Source of the DNA: Rhodobacteraceae bacterium DSL-40
Lineage (GTDB): Bacteria; Pseudomonadota; Alphaproteobacteria; Rhodobacterales; Rhodobacteraceae
Direction of reading: 5' to 3'
Assembly (NCBI GenBank): GCA_003258405.1
Contig: QKPN01000001.1
Location: 620,001-684,000 of the forward strand
DNA length: 64,000 bases
Each line of letters starts with the position of its first letter. The first letter of the stretch is position 1. A program made the translations under genes and the position numbers. Positions 33,516 to 44,419 of the stretch are shown in pieces. The notes beneath the pieces are model-generated. The model did no database searches. It saw only the letters and a program-made list of their open reading frames with translations, and was not told the origin of the DNA.

Positions 33516-33836
33516 TCCCGTCGTCTCCTAAACGATTGATCTTCCGGCGTTACACTTCTCGTTGGGCCAAGGACATCGTCGCCGCAAGTAGAGCTCTATT
33601 CAATCAATAGCTCACGAAACTTGGCGGATGCCTACCCTAGGGGAAGTCGTCTATCTGCTTAGTCTTCTTGCCGTGCGATTTTCGGAGAGGAGGAACACCC
33701 TTTGGGACGGAAATCTGCAACGCTAACGTCGCAACCAGCCAATTCATGATTTGTAAATAACAAAATTCAACGAAATCAAGGGCGTTTTCGCATTTTCACG
33801 GTGAAACGCCCCTTTTCACGGTCCGGGCGGGCCCCG
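33516..33836. other. AT-rich non-coding flank of the FRG island
   Basis: A 321-bp region upstream of the FRG gene that keeps the low GC of the island until about 33812, where high GC returns. It presumably holds the FRG promoter, though I see no clear -35/-10. It contains composite element copy A (33742-33822). A 36-codon minus-strand frame starts in that element at ATGAATTGG but has no ribosome site. No tRNA or integrase fragment is visible. Confidence 0.6.
33742..33822 (-). repeat. Composite AT-rich intergenic element, copy A
   Basis: Read on the minus strand: 20 bases ending at 33793 (33793-33812 on the plus strand TTTTCACGGTGAAACGCCCC), then 42 bases of AT-rich DNA, then ATCATGAAT (33742-33750). 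The same order, with the same 20 bases and 43 bases between, occurs on the plus strand at 51031-51102. The core TTTCAC-G-GTGAAA is itself a palindrome, and a partial second copy (TTTTCACGGT) is at 33813-33822. Confidence 0.7.
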
Positions 33837-34649
33837 TCAGGCCCGTCTTCCAGCCCGCCGGAGAAGGGCGCCTGCGAGGTTGACCGAGAGCAGCAGGATC
33901 ATCGCCGCCGTCACGATCGAGGGCCCGGCGGGCGTGTCGAACCGAAGCGATCCCTGCAGGCCCAGCACGACCGAAACCGCCCCCATCCCCACCGCCTGAA
34001 CCACCATAGCCTCCGGCGTCCGGGCATGGACCCGCGCCGCCGCGGCCGGAATGATCAGCATCGCGGTGATGAGCAGCACCCCCACGACCTTGAGCGCCAC
34101 CGCGACGAGAAGCGCGAGCGCGAGCGTCAGCACCAGCCGTTCCCGGCCGGCATCCACCCCCGCCGAGGCCGCGAGATCCTCGTTGAGCGTCGCGAGCAGC
34201 AGGTTGCGCCAGCGCCAGGCCAGCAGCGCCGCCACGATGGCCGCCCCGCCCCAGATCACCCCGAGATCGGCGCGGGTGATCGCGAGGATATCGCCGAAGA
34301 GAAAGCCCATCATGTCGATCCGCACGTTCGGCAGCAGGCTCACCGCCACCATCCCGAGCGCCAGCGCGCCGTGGGAGGCCACGCCGAGCATCGTGTCCAT
34401 CGCATAGGTCCGGCCCGTCGCGATCGAGACCGTCAGCGCCATCGCCAGCGCCGCGATCGAGACCCCGGCCACGATCGGCAGGTTCGAGGCGAGCGCGAGC
34501 GTGACCCCGAGCAGCGCCGCATGCGCCGTCGCATCGCCGAAATAGGCCATCCGGCGCCAGACCACGAAACAGCCGAGCGGCCCCGAGGCCGCGGCCACGC
34601 CCAGCCCGCCGAGGACGGCGCGCAGGAAGAAATCGTCAAGCAGGTTCAT
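33837..34649 (-). CDS. znuB: Zinc ABC transporter permease ZnuB
   Basis: A 270-aa integral membrane protein of the metal ABC-3 permease family, with about eight hydrophobic helices (FLRAVLGGLGVAAASGPLGCF, ATAHAALLGVTLALASNLPI, VLLITAMLIIPAAAARVHA). RMAYFGDATAHAALLG is the conserved family block near the N terminus. It imports Zn2+ together with ZnuC and the periplasmic ZnuA. It overlaps the znuC end by 4 bp and is the last gene of the zur-znuC-znuB operon. The C terminus lies next to the composite element and AT-rich island. Confidence 0.93.
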   Translation of the reverse strand: MNLLDDFFLRAVLGGLGVAAASGPLGCFVVWRRMAYFGDATAHAALLGVTLALASNLPIVAGVSIAALAMALTVSIATGRTYAMDTMLGVASHGALALGMVAVSLLPNVRIDMMGFLFGDILAITRADLGVIWGGAAIVAALLAWRWRNLLLATLNEDLAASAGVDAGRERLVLTLALALLVAVALKVVGVLLITAMLIIPAAAARVHARTPEAMVVQAVGMGAVSVVLGLQGSLRFDTPAGPSIVTAAMILLLSVNLAGALLRRAGRRA

Positions 34650-35404
34650 GCGCCGGGATCCGCGTGCAGGTGGTGGTGCCCCGTGGCGCCGTCGCCATGG
34701 GAATGGTCATGCTTGTGCTGGTAGAGCGCCAGCGCGCCTTCCGATCCGAGCCCGAAGAGCGCCCGGTATTCCGGCGTCGTCGAGACGACGAGCGGCGTGC
34801 CCTCGCAGCAGATATGGCCGTTGAGACAGATCACCCGGTCGGATGCCGACATGACGACATGCAGGTCGTGGCTCACCATCAGCACCCCGCAGCCGATCTC
34901 GCTACGGATCTCTTCTATAAGGCGGTAGAACTGCGCGATCCCCGGCTGGTCGAGCCCCTGAGCCGCCTCGTCGAGCACCAGAAGGTCGGGTTTGCGGAGC
35001 AGCGCCTGCGCGAGCAGTACCCGCTGGAACTGCCCGCCCGAGAGGTCGATCATCTGCCGGTCCTGCAGCCCTTTCGAGCCCACCCGCACAAGCGCCGCCC
35101 GCCGCGCGCCCGCCTCGGCCCCGGTGAGCCCGAGGAAGCGCTCGACGGTGATCGGCAGGGTATGGTCGATCGCAAGGCGCTGCGGCACATAGCCGATCCG
35201 AAGCCCCCGCGCCCGCCGGATCTCCCCCTCGCCCGGCCGCACCGCGCCGATCAGGAGCTTCAGGAGCGTCGTCTTGCCCGAGCCGTTCGGCCCGACGATC
35301 GTGAGGATCTCGCCCCGTTCGACCCGCAGGTTCACCCCCGAAAGAATCCGGTGCCCGCCGATCGCGAGCCCGAGCCCCTTCGCCTCGAGAAGCGGCCCGC
35401 TCAC
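34646..35404 (-). CDS. znuC: Zinc ABC transporter ATPase ZnuC
   Basis: A 252-aa ABC ATPase. Walker A GPNGSGKTT, signature LSGGQFQRVLLAQALL and Walker B LLVLDEAAQG are intact, and the H-loop is MVSHDLHVV. The last ~20 residues are His-rich (HKHDHSHGDGATGHHHLH), typical of ZnuC and a likely zinc-binding regulatory tail. Translation starts with GTG at 35404, overlapping the zur stop codon (GTGA), so it is coupled to zur. The zur-znuC-znuB order on one strand with znuA divergent is standard in rhodobacteria. Confidence 0.93.
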   Translation of the reverse strand: MSGPLLEAKGLGLAIGGHRILSGVNLRVERGEILTIVGPNGSGKTTLLKLLIGAVRPGEGEIRRARGLRIGYVPQRLAIDHTLPITVERFLGLTGAEAGARRAALVRVGSKGLQDRQMIDLSGGQFQRVLLAQALLRKPDLLVLDEAAQGLDQPGIAQFYRLIEEIRSEIGCGVLMVSHDLHVVMSASDRVICLNGHICCEGTPLVVSTTPEYRALFGLGSEGALALYQHKHDHSHGDGATGHHHLHADPGA

Positions 35405-35892
35405 GCCCCGGCTCCGGCACAGCGGGCGCAGAGCCCCTCGACCTCGATCGCGACCCGCTCGACCCGGAAGGCATGTTCGGAGGCCTCCGCCTCGAGATTG
35501 CGGGCAAGCGCCGGCAGGCTCGCCTCGGCCACCTGCCGGCAGGCGCGACAGACCAGGAAGACGGCCTCGTGCGCCCCCTCGCCATGGGTGCAGGCCACGA
35601 AGGCCGACAGCCGCTCGATCCGGTGGGCGAAACCGTTGGCGAGCAGGAAATCGAGCGCGCGATAGACCACCGGCGGCTGGCTCCCGAGCCCGGCCTCCCG
35701 CAACCGGTCGAGCAGCTCGTAAGCCGTCATCGCCCGGTGCTCCTCCAGCAGGGCCTCGAGAACGCAGCGCCTCGGCGGCGTCAACCGCAGCTTGCGCGCG
35801 GAACATTCTGCCAGTACCGCGGCCAGCGCCTCCTTGCGGCAGCGCCGATGGTCATGGGGCTGGAACACGTCGAAGGAAGGGGCCTCCGTCAT
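35401..35892 (-). CDS. zur: Zinc uptake regulator Zur (Fur family)
   Basis: A 163-aa Fur-family repressor. The winged helix contains RLTPPRRCVLEALLEEHRAMTAYELLDRLRE and PPVVYRALDFLLANGFAHRIE. Regulatory metal residues lie in CTHGEGAHEAVFLVC. The structural zinc site is two CxxC pairs, CRAC and CARC. The N-terminal HDHRRC is characteristic of Zur, not Fur. With Zn2+ bound it represses znu genes. It is first in the zur-znuC-znuB operon, so it likely limits its own synthesis through the palindrome at 35914-35926. Confidence 0.93.
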   Translation of the reverse strand: MTEAPSFDVFQPHDHRRCRKEALAAVLAECSARKLRLTPPRRCVLEALLEEHRAMTAYELLDRLREAGLGSQPPVVYRALDFLLANGFAHRIERLSAFVACTHGEGAHEAVFLVCRACRQVAEASLPALARNLEAEASEHAFRVERVAIEVEGLCARCAGAGA

Positions 35893-35913
35893 CGCCGGTT
35901 GCGCTCCAAGTTT

Positions 35914-35926
35914 GTTACGTTATAAC
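35914..35926. promoter_or_regulatory. Zur box
   Basis: GTTACGTTATAAC, with outer TTT and AGA, forms a near-perfect palindrome like alphaproteobacterial Zur sites (GTTATxxTATAAC type). It lies 22 bp upstream of zur and 75 bp upstream of znuA, in the divergent gap, so one site can repress both promoters when zinc is plentiful. Confidence 0.7.
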
Positions 35927-36000
35927 AGATCGCGACATCAGGGTAGTACTCCGCCCTGCCGCTTGCAACCACATTCAGAGACCGCCTGGAGATCCGACTC

Positions 36001-37026
36001 ATGAACTTTCGTCTGCACACGCTTCTCACAACGACGGCGCTCGCGGCCGCGGCAGGCCATGCCGGGACGGCCGGGGCCGCGCCGCGGGTGGCGGCCGATA
36101 TCCTGCCGGTGCAGTCCATCGCCGCGCGGGTGATGGCCGGGGTCGGCGCGCCTGACCTCATCGTGCCGCCCGGCGCCTCGCCGCACGGCTATGCGATGCG
36201 GCCCTCGGAAGCACGCATGCTGGGGGACGCCGACATCGTGTTCTGGAGCGGCAACGGGCTCGCCCCGTGGCTCGAAGGCCCGATCGAATCGCTCGCAGGC
36301 GATGCGATCGTGCTCGACCTGACCCAGGCGCCGGGCGTAAGGCTTCTGGCATTCCGCGAAGGGGCAACCTTCGAGCCTCATGTGCATGACGATGCGCATG
36401 ACCACACCGAGGGCGCACACGACGAACACGACCATGACGAACATGGCCATGACGAGCACGGCGACGAGGATCACGCGCACGAGGCCGAGGCGGACCACCA
36501 TCACGAAGGCAACGATCCGCATATCTGGCTCGATCCCGAGAATGCCGTCGCGATGGCCGAGGCAATGGCGGATGTGCTCGCGACGAGCGACCCGGACAAT
36601 GCCGAGACCTATCGCGACAATGCCGCCAGCTTCCAGGAAGACATCGCCAACCTCGAAACGGAGATCTCCGAGGAACTCGCCCCGGTATCGGAGAAGCACT
36701 TCGTGGTCTTCCACGACGGCTACCACTATTTCGAGGCGCGGTTCGGGGTCGAGGCCAGCGGGGCGATCTCGCTCAGCGACGCCTCGACACCGAGCGCGGC
36801 GCGCGTGGCCGAGATCCGCGACCGGATCCGCAGCGGCGACATCACCTGCGTCTTCGCCGAGCCGCAGTTCGACCCCGCGCTGATCCGGACCGTGATCGAA
36901 GGGACGGAGGCCCGCGCCGGCACGCTCGATCCGCTCGGATCGCATCTCACGCCCGGGCCGGATCTCTATCCCGAACTCCTCCGGAACCTCGCGGACAACA
37001 TGAGCAGCTGTCTCGCGGGCGAGTGA
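36001..37026 (+). CDS. znuA: Zinc ABC transporter substrate-binding protein ZnuA
   Basis: A 341-aa periplasmic binding protein with a signal peptide ending near GTAGAAPRV. Conserved metal residues: His in PPGASPHGYAMRPSE, His in NDPHIWLDPENA and His in FVVFHDGYHYFEARFG, with the last Asp/Glu near CVFAEPQFD. Between them a His/Asp/Glu-rich loop (about residues 125-168; HDDAHDHTEGAHDEHDHDEH and more) is the zinc-collecting loop of ZnuA. It delivers Zn2+ to ZnuBC. Divergent from zur across the Zur box. Confidence 0.95.
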   Translation: MNFRLHTLLTTTALAAAAGHAGTAGAAPRVAADILPVQSIAARVMAGVGAPDLIVPPGASPHGYAMRPSEARMLGDADIVFWSGNGLAPWLEGPIESLAGDAIVLDLTQAPGVRLLAFREGATFEPHVHDDAHDHTEGAHDEHDHDEHGHDEHGDEDHAHEAEADHHHEGNDPHIWLDPENAVAMAEAMADVLATSDPDNAETYRDNAASFQEDIANLETEISEELAPVSEKHFVVFHDGYHYFEARFGVEASGAISLSDASTPSAARVAEIRDRIRSGDITCVFAEPQFDPALIRTVIEGTEARAGTLDPLGSHLTPGPDLYPELLRNLADNMSSCLAGE

Positions 37027-37101
37027 CTTGCCGAACGGGGCGGCGGCGGCCTAGAGAAGCGGGACGCACCGCCCTTTTGCCGAGACGCCGCCCCGTTCCC
37101 C

Positions 37102-37748
37102 ATGCCCGAACCCCGCCGCGCCCGTTTCCGCACCGGCCTCGCGCTGGCCGCATGTCTCTCCGCCGGATCGGCGGCGGCGCATCCGCATGTCTTCATCGAC
37201 GGCGGCGCAAATCCGGTCTTCGATGCCGAGGGCCGGATCACCGCGCTTCATGTCACCTGGATCTACGATCCGTTCACGTCGCTCTACATGGCCGAGGAAC
37301 TGGGCTTGCCTTCCGATCCGGATACGCCGCTGAGCGCGGAGGAGCGCGCCAGCCTTGCCCGCTACCAGACCGAGTGGACCGAGGGTTTCGAGGGGGACAG
37401 CTATCTCACCCGCGACGGCACGCCGGTCGCGCTGTCCGGCCCGCTCGAGGCGGATGCCGAAATCTCGGAGGGCCGCGTGGTGATCCGTTTCCTCCGCCGG
37501 GTCGAGACGCCGTTCCGTCCCGCGCCCGAAGCCGAGATCGCCGTCTACGATCCGAGCTACTACACCGCCTATGCCATCACCGATGCGCCCGAAGCCGAAG
37601 GCAACGCGGCGGGGTGCAGTCTCACGCTCGATCCCTTCGAGCCGACACAGGATCTCGCCGCGCTCCAGCAGAGCCTCTTCGACATCCCGGCCGATGAAGA
37701 TCCGGATCAGGACCTGGGCGGGCTCTTTGCCGACCGGATCGAGATCCG

Positions 37749-37758
<10 letters not shown>
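37102..37758 (+). CDS. DUF1007 family periplasmic protein (ZevA-like)
   Basis: A 218-aa exported protein. After the signal peptide (GLALAACLSAGSAAA) the mature N terminus begins HPHVFIDGG, the hallmark of DUF1007. This short His motif at the mature end probably binds metal. DPFTSLYMAEELGL and YYTAYAI are other family blocks. In Haemophilus influenzae the DUF1007 protein ZevA works with the NicO-family protein ZevB in zinc uptake; here the next gene is just such a NicO protein, overlapping by 10 bp, right beside znuA. The zinc role is inferred from that. Nickel or cobalt is an alternative. Confidence 0.85.
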
Positions 37759-40047
<2,289 letters not shown>

Positions 40048-40080
40048 GCTCAGGGCACCGGCAGATGTGGGCGTGACGAC

Positions 40081-40719
40081 ATGTCGGACAATCCGCTTGC
40101 GAGACTTTACCTTGTCGCGCCCGCGCAGCCGGGGCTGAGCCGTTTTCCCGACGTGCTTGCCCGGCTGCTCGACAGCCATGACATCACCTGCGTCCGCATT
40201 GCCGCAGGTGATGCCGCCGAAGAGACGATTGCACGGACGGCGGACACGCTCCGCCCCGTCTGTCACGAGCGGGACGTGCCGCTGCTTCTCACCGACCATT
40301 TCCGCCTTGTGACGCGGCTCGGCCTCGACGGGGTGCATCTCTCCGACGGATCGCGAAAGGTGCGGGCCGCCCGCAAGGAGCTCGCCAAGGACGCGATCGT
40401 CGGCGCGCATTCCCATGCCTCGCGCCATGACGGCATGACAGCGGGCGAGATCGGCGCCGATTACGTGAGCTTCGGCCCCCTTACGCCCTCGAGCCTCGGC
40501 GATGGCACCCTTGCCCCGCTCGAGCTCTTCCAGTGGTGGTCGGAGATGATCGAGGTGCCGGTTGTGGCCGAAGGCGGGCTCACCCCCGAGATCGCAGGCG
40601 ATCTCGCGAGGATCACCGATTTCATCTGCCTCGGCGACGAGCTCTGGTCGGATCCGGACGGGCCGGAGGCGGCGATGCAGCGCTTTGCCGACAGCCTCAC
40701 GGCGCGCGCGGCCGGCTGA
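40081..40719 (+). CDS. Thiamine phosphate synthase-like protein (ThiE family)
   Basis: A 212-aa TIM-barrel protein of the ThiE/TenI family. LYLVAPAQPGLSRFPDVLARLL opens the barrel. PLLLTDHFRLVTRLGLDGVHLSD is the family block for phosphate and magnesium binding. IGADYVSFGPL and VPVVAEGGLTPE are the closing blocks. True ThiE joins hydroxymethylpyrimidine diphosphate and thiazole phosphate. The conserved NDR/D region is here TDHFR and some ThiE residues differ, so a TenI-like or other role is possible. It lies 33 bp after eno, with no thiamine gene nearby. Confidence 0.8.
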   Translation: MSDNPLARLYLVAPAQPGLSRFPDVLARLLDSHDITCVRIAAGDAAEETIARTADTLRPVCHERDVPLLLTDHFRLVTRLGLDGVHLSDGSRKVRAARKELAKDAIVGAHSHASRHDGMTAGEIGADYVSFGPLTPSSLGDGTLAPLELFQWWSEMIEVPVVAEGGLTPEIAGDLARITDFICLGDELWSDPDGPEAAMQRFADSLTARAAG

Positions 40720-40808
40720 ACCCGGCTGCGGGGCCCATTTCCCTCCGGCCGGATGACAGGGCCAGCCGCGGATACCGGGCGGCCTGAAACGGGAGGAAGG
40801 GAGCAGCC

Positions 40809-41558
40809 ATGCAGAAGACCATCTTCATCAGCGGCGTGACCGCAGGCTTCGGCGCCGCCACCGCGCGGCGCTTCATCGCGGAAGGCTGGCGCGTGGTGGG
40901 AACCGGGCGGCGCGCCGAGCGGCTTGCCGAACTGTCCGGGGAGCTCGGCCCGGACTTCCACGCTGCCCGCTTCGATGTCCGCGACGAGGCGGCGATGCTG
41001 GCCGCCATCGAGGCGCTGCCCGAACGCTTCGCGGCGCTCGACGTTCTGGTGAACAATGCCGGCATGGCACTTGGCACCGCGCCGGTGCCGCAGACCAAGC
41101 TCGAGGACTGGAAGACGACGATCGAGACGAATGTGACCGCCTTCGTCACCCTCACCCACCACCTCATCCCGCGCCTCATTGCGCGCAAGGGCCATGTGGT
41201 GAACCTCTCCTCGATCGCCGCAACCTGGCCCTATCCGGGCGGAAATGTCTATGGCGGGACAAAGGCCTTCGTGCGCCAGTTCAGCCTCGGCCTGCGTGCC
41301 GATCTCCACGGCACCGGCGTGCGGGTGACCTCGATCGAGCCGGGCCTCTGCGAGAGCGAATTCACGCTCGTGCGCACCGGTGGCAGCCAGGAGGCCTATG
41401 ACGCGCTCTACAAGGGTGCGCACGCGATCCAGCCCGAGGATATTGCCGAAACGATCCATTGGGTGGCCAGCCAGCCGCCGCATGTGAACGTGAACGCGAT
41501 CGAGATCATGCCGGTCAGCCAGTCCTGGGCGCCGCTGCGGGTGCATCGCGACACCTGA
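40809..41558 (+). CDS. SDR-family NADP-dependent dehydrogenase (YdfG-like)
   Basis: A 249-aa classical short-chain dehydrogenase. The cofactor motif SGVTAGFGAATA is at residues 8-19, NNAG at 82-85, catalytic Ser135, Tyr148 and Lys152 (YGGTK). FSLGLRADLHGTGVRVTSIEPG is a typical following block. The closest known pattern is E. coli YdfG, which oxidises serine and 3-hydroxy acids and reduces malonic semialdehyde. GGAGGAAGGGAG upstream of the ATG is a strong ribosome site. It follows the ThiE-like gene by about 90 bp. Confidence 0.9.
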   Translation: MQKTIFISGVTAGFGAATARRFIAEGWRVVGTGRRAERLAELSGELGPDFHAARFDVRDEAAMLAAIEALPERFAALDVLVNNAGMALGTAPVPQTKLEDWKTTIETNVTAFVTLTHHLIPRLIARKGHVVNLSSIAATWPYPGGNVYGGTKAFVRQFSLGLRADLHGTGVRVTSIEPGLCESEFTLVRTGGSQEAYDALYKGAHAIQPEDIAETIHWVASQPPHVNVNAIEIMPVSQSWAPLRVHRDT

Positions 41559-41569
41559 CCCCGGCCGGC

Positions 41570-41589
41570 GCGACGCGGGCCCGCGTCGC
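41570..41589 (+). terminator. GC-rich hairpin after the SDR gene
   Basis: GCGACGCGGG and CCCGCGTCGC are adjacent and form a perfect palindrome 12 bp after the stop. It could fold as an 8-bp stem. It lacks a T-run, so it may instead be a structural or rho-linked signal. The rest of the 213-bp gap up to qhpR holds nothing I can assign. Confidence 0.4.
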
Positions 41590-41771
41590 CCGCCAGAGGC
41601 ATCCTGCCCAAAGCATCGCCACACTGCGCCGGTTTGCGCATCAGTGCGGCAACCGCAGGCTGAATCATGCGCACCCATGCCGGACCGGACACATTTTCGC
41701 GAGCTTCACGCCCGACATGACGGTATGATGACCCCTTCGGGAATCGGGTATTTCGGGCGGCTGGCGCGGCA

Positions 41772-42770
41772 ATGTTCAGCTCTTGGATCAGCGAGGATGC
41801 ATTCTGCGAACTTGCCGGGCGGCCCGGCTCGGGCGCGGCCGCCGCACCGGAGGCCGCCGAGACAGGCCTGCGCCCCCTTGCCGATTTCGTCCGCCATTTC
41901 GAGGAAGACCGCAGCACGAGCGAGGACGGCGCGCGCTCCTGGGTTCGCGGCGAGGGCTGCGATCTCGCCCAGCTCGGCCCCCTCGGCCAGGCGGTTCTCG
42001 CAAGCCGCACGCTCGGCGAGGCGCTCCGCACCTTCCAGCGTGGCTTTCCGGTCCTGCAGTCGGCAACCGAGATGACCTTCACCCAGCGTGGCGACGAGGT
42101 TCGCCTCGGCTACCGCGTGCTCGATCCGCGCATCTGGCCGCGCCGGGCCGATGCCGAACTCTCTCTGGGCGTGGTCCGCACCATCGCCGCACGCTACGGC
42201 GTGCCGAAGGATGCGATCGTCTCGGTCTCCTTCGAGCACGCCCCCGACCGCGACCCGCGAGGCCTTGCCCGGCATATTGGCCGCCTGCCGCGCTTCGGCG
42301 AGCCGGAAAACGCCGTGACCTTCGCCGCCCGCGCGCTCTCGGCCCGCCCCGTCGCGCCCCCGGCCCCGAACCGGCCTTTCGAGGAGCTCTGGGCCGCGAT
42401 CGAGCATGCCCTGAAAGCCCGGCGCGCCGGCGACCCCGCTGCGCTGCGCGTCCGGCAGGCGTTGCTTGGCCGCATCGGCCGGGGCGATGTGAGCCAGCAG
42501 AGCATTGCCGCAGCACTCGGCCTCTCCGAACGCTCGCTGCGCCGGGCGCTCGCCGATGAGGGCGTCACGTTCAAGGAGGTGCTGGCGGAGTGCCGCAAGC
42601 TCCAGAGCGTTGCGCTGCTGCGCTATTCCTCCAAGGCGCTGAGCGAGGTGGCGCTGCTGCTCGGCTATTCCGACCAGACCGCGTTTTCCCGCGCCTTCGC
42701 GCGCTGGTACGGCATGTCGCCGAGCGAGTTCCGCCGCAGCGGTGCGGCCTCCGACAGCACGATCGTCTGA
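41772..42770 (+). CDS. qhpR: AraC-family transcriptional regulator of the QHNDH locus (QhpR)
   Basis: A 332-aa regulator. Residues about 20-200 fit the arabinose-binding-like effector domain (PF12625), with LSLGVVRTIAARYGVP. The C-terminal 100 residues are the AraC double helix-turn-helix: SQQSIAAALGLSERSLRRALADEGVTFKEVL, then VALLLGYSDQTAFSRAFARWYGMSPSEFR. In Paracoccus denitrificans an AraC regulator next to the qhp genes (QhpR) activates them in the presence of primary amines. It is convergent with qhpF and overlaps its 3' end by 106 bp. The likely operator is the inverted repeat between qhpA and qhpG. Confidence 0.85.
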   Translation: MFSSWISEDAFCELAGRPGSGAAAAPEAAETGLRPLADFVRHFEEDRSTSEDGARSWVRGEGCDLAQLGPLGQAVLASRTLGEALRTFQRGFPVLQSATEMTFTQRGDEVRLGYRVLDPRIWPRRADAELSLGVVRTIAARYGVPKDAIVSVSFEHAPDRDPRGLARHIGRLPRFGEPENAVTFAARALSARPVAPPAPNRPFEELWAAIEHALKARRAGDPAALRVRQALLGRIGRGDVSQQSIAAALGLSERSLRRALADEGVTFKEVLAECRKLQSVALLRYSSKALSEVALLLGYSDQTAFSRAFARWYGMSPSEFRRSGAASDSTIV

Positions 42771-44419
42771 GTGAAGGCGCCCTCGCGCGCGGGGCCTGCA
42801 TGGGCAATGAAGATTCGCAGCCGTTCACCGTGGGCCGCATCGATCCGGGTAAGGATGCGGCGGCAGGCGGCGGCATCGATCTCGGAAAAGCTCTCGTCGA
42901 AAATGAATACCCCGGAGGGCCGGAGCAGAGCGCGGGCAAGCGCGATCCGCTGGCGCAACCCGCCCGAAAGCGCGCTGCCGGTTTCGCCGAGCGCGGTGTC
43001 GAGCCCGCCGCGCGCCGCCGCCCAGTCCGCGAGATCGGCGACGGCCAGCGCATTCCAGAGCGCGACATCGGGGGCCTCCGGCGCACCGAGGCGCAGGTTC
43101 TCGGCAAGCGTTCCACGCAGGATCACCGGCCGCTGCGCCAGATGGGTGATGGCCAGAGCGCGGGAGGCAAGGCTCATCTCGGCCGCATCCCGCCCGTCGA
43201 TCCGCACATGCCCGCCCGCCCGCGGCGCGCCGCCGTTGAGCAGCGCCATCAGACGCGACTTTCCGATGCCCGACGGCCCGTCGATCAGCACGCGCTCGCC
43301 CGCCCTGAGCGTGCAGCTCACCGGCGCGTGCCCGCCATCGGGTGCGGCGGCATCCTCGAATTCGAGCTCCTGCGGCCGGAGCGGGCAACTTGCCCCCGCC
43401 TCCAGCGGCGCCGCCGCGCCGATCACCCCCGAGAGCCGGTCGAGCGCCACGCGCGCCTTGGCCTGTGCGTGATAGAGACCGAGCAGGTTCCGCAGCGGGC
43501 CCGACATCATCGTGGCATAGGCGAGGAAGGCCACGAGCGTGCCGATCGGCCAGTCGCCGCGGATCACCAGCCAGCCGCCGACAAGCAGCACGGCTGAACG
43601 GGTGAGCGCCGAGATCATCTGGCTCACCGCACCGACCATCTCGCTCCACATCCGCTGGCGCGCGAGCACGCCGACCTGCTGTGTCTGCATCCCGTCGAAC
43701 GCCGCCCGCCGCCGCCCGCCCGCACCATAGGCCCGCAGCGCGCCGAGCGTCGCGAGGCTTTCGGTCATGTGCGAGCCCAGCACGCCGCGCATCTCGCGCG
43801 CCTCCTCGGCACGGCTGTTGGTGCCGTCCCGGGCCCAGGAGAGAAAGGCAAGCTCGACCGGGGCCGCCAGCACCGGCAGGAGCGCGAGCCGCCAGTCGAG
43901 CAGCAGCATGAGCACCGTGCCGCCCGCAAGCCGGAACACCGCGTTGACCGCGACCAGCACCGAGTCGAAGGCAAAGCGCTGGATCTCTGCGCTGTCTCCG
44001 TCGATGCGGGCGACGGATTCCCCGAGCGGCAGATCGGGCAACAGCGGATCGCGGGCGAGCGCCGCGCCGAGCACGACGCCGCGCAGGTCCGCCAGCATGC
44101 GGGCGGAGGCGCGCAGATGCAGCATCCCGCTCACCATGCCGAGCCCGACGGAGCCGAGCCCGACCGCAAAGCTCACCGCCGCCCAGTGCAGGAGCGCGCC
44201 CATGTCCCGTGCCATGATGCCCTGATCGATGAGCGCCTTGGTGACCATCGGTGCGGCAAGCCCGAGCCCCGCCGCGACAAGCGCGCACAGAAGAACGAGC
44301 CCCGCGCCGGGCAGCGCGCGGGCCAGCACCGGCGCGATCCACTCGCCCGGCCCCTGCCCCAGAAGCCGCCCGGCAAAGGCGCTGGCGATCCGCGCGCCGG
44401 GTGCGGGCCGCGCGCTCAT
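42665..44419 (-). CDS. qhpF: ABC transporter QhpF (exporter of the QHNDH gamma subunit)
   Basis: A 584-aa half-transporter: an N-terminal six-helix membrane domain (residues about 1-320, for example LPGAGLVLLCALVAAGLGLAAPM, AVLLVGGWLVIRGDWPIGTLVAFLAYATMM) is fused to an ATPase domain. Walker A is GPSGIGKSR, the signature LSGGLRQRIALARALL and Walker B VFIFDES (Ser after Glu, where Pro/Ala is common). In the Paracoccus system QhpF carries the processed gamma subunit across the inner membrane to the periplasm, since the gamma subunit lacks a Sec or Tat signal. It begins in the qhpE stop (ATGA). The last 106 bp overlap qhpR on the other strand. Confidence 0.88.
   Translation of the reverse strand: MSARPAPGARIASAFAGRLLGQGPGEWIAPVLARALPGAGLVLLCALVAAGLGLAAPMVTKALIDQGIMARDMGALLHWAAVSFAVGLGSVGLGMVSGMLHLRASARMLADLRGVVLGAALARDPLLPDLPLGESVARIDGDSAEIQRFAFDSVLVAVNAVFRLAGGTVLMLLLDWRLALLPVLAAPVELAFLSWARDGTNSRAEEAREMRGVLGSHMTESLATLGALRAYGAGGRRRAAFDGMQTQQVGVLARQRMWSEMVGAVSQMISALTRSAVLLVGGWLVIRGDWPIGTLVAFLAYATMMSGPLRNLLGLYHAQAKARVALDRLSGVIGAAAPLEAGASCPLRPQELEFEDAAAPDGGHAPVSCTLRAGERVLIDGPSGIGKSRLMALLNGGAPRAGGHVRIDGRDAAEMSLASRALAITHLAQRPVILRGTLAENLRLGAPEAPDVALWNALAVADLADWAAARGGLDTALGETGSALSGGLRQRIALARALLRPSGVFIFDESFSEIDAAACRRILTRIDAAHGERLRIFIAHAGPAREGAFTQTIVLSEAAPLRRNSLGDMPYQRAKARENAVWSE

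Noticed and set aside
33660-33750. Small minus-strand protein starting at ATGAATTGG in element copy A
   Set aside because: 36 codons without a ribosome site, and copy B does not keep the downstream reading.
33600-33812. tRNA or attachment site at the edge of the AT-rich island
   Set aside because: No cloverleaf or tRNA 3' end could be found, and no integrase is near.
40081-40719. Thiamine riboswitch upstream of the ThiE-like gene
   Set aside because: Only 33 bp separate it from eno, and no TPP-riboswitch core is visible.
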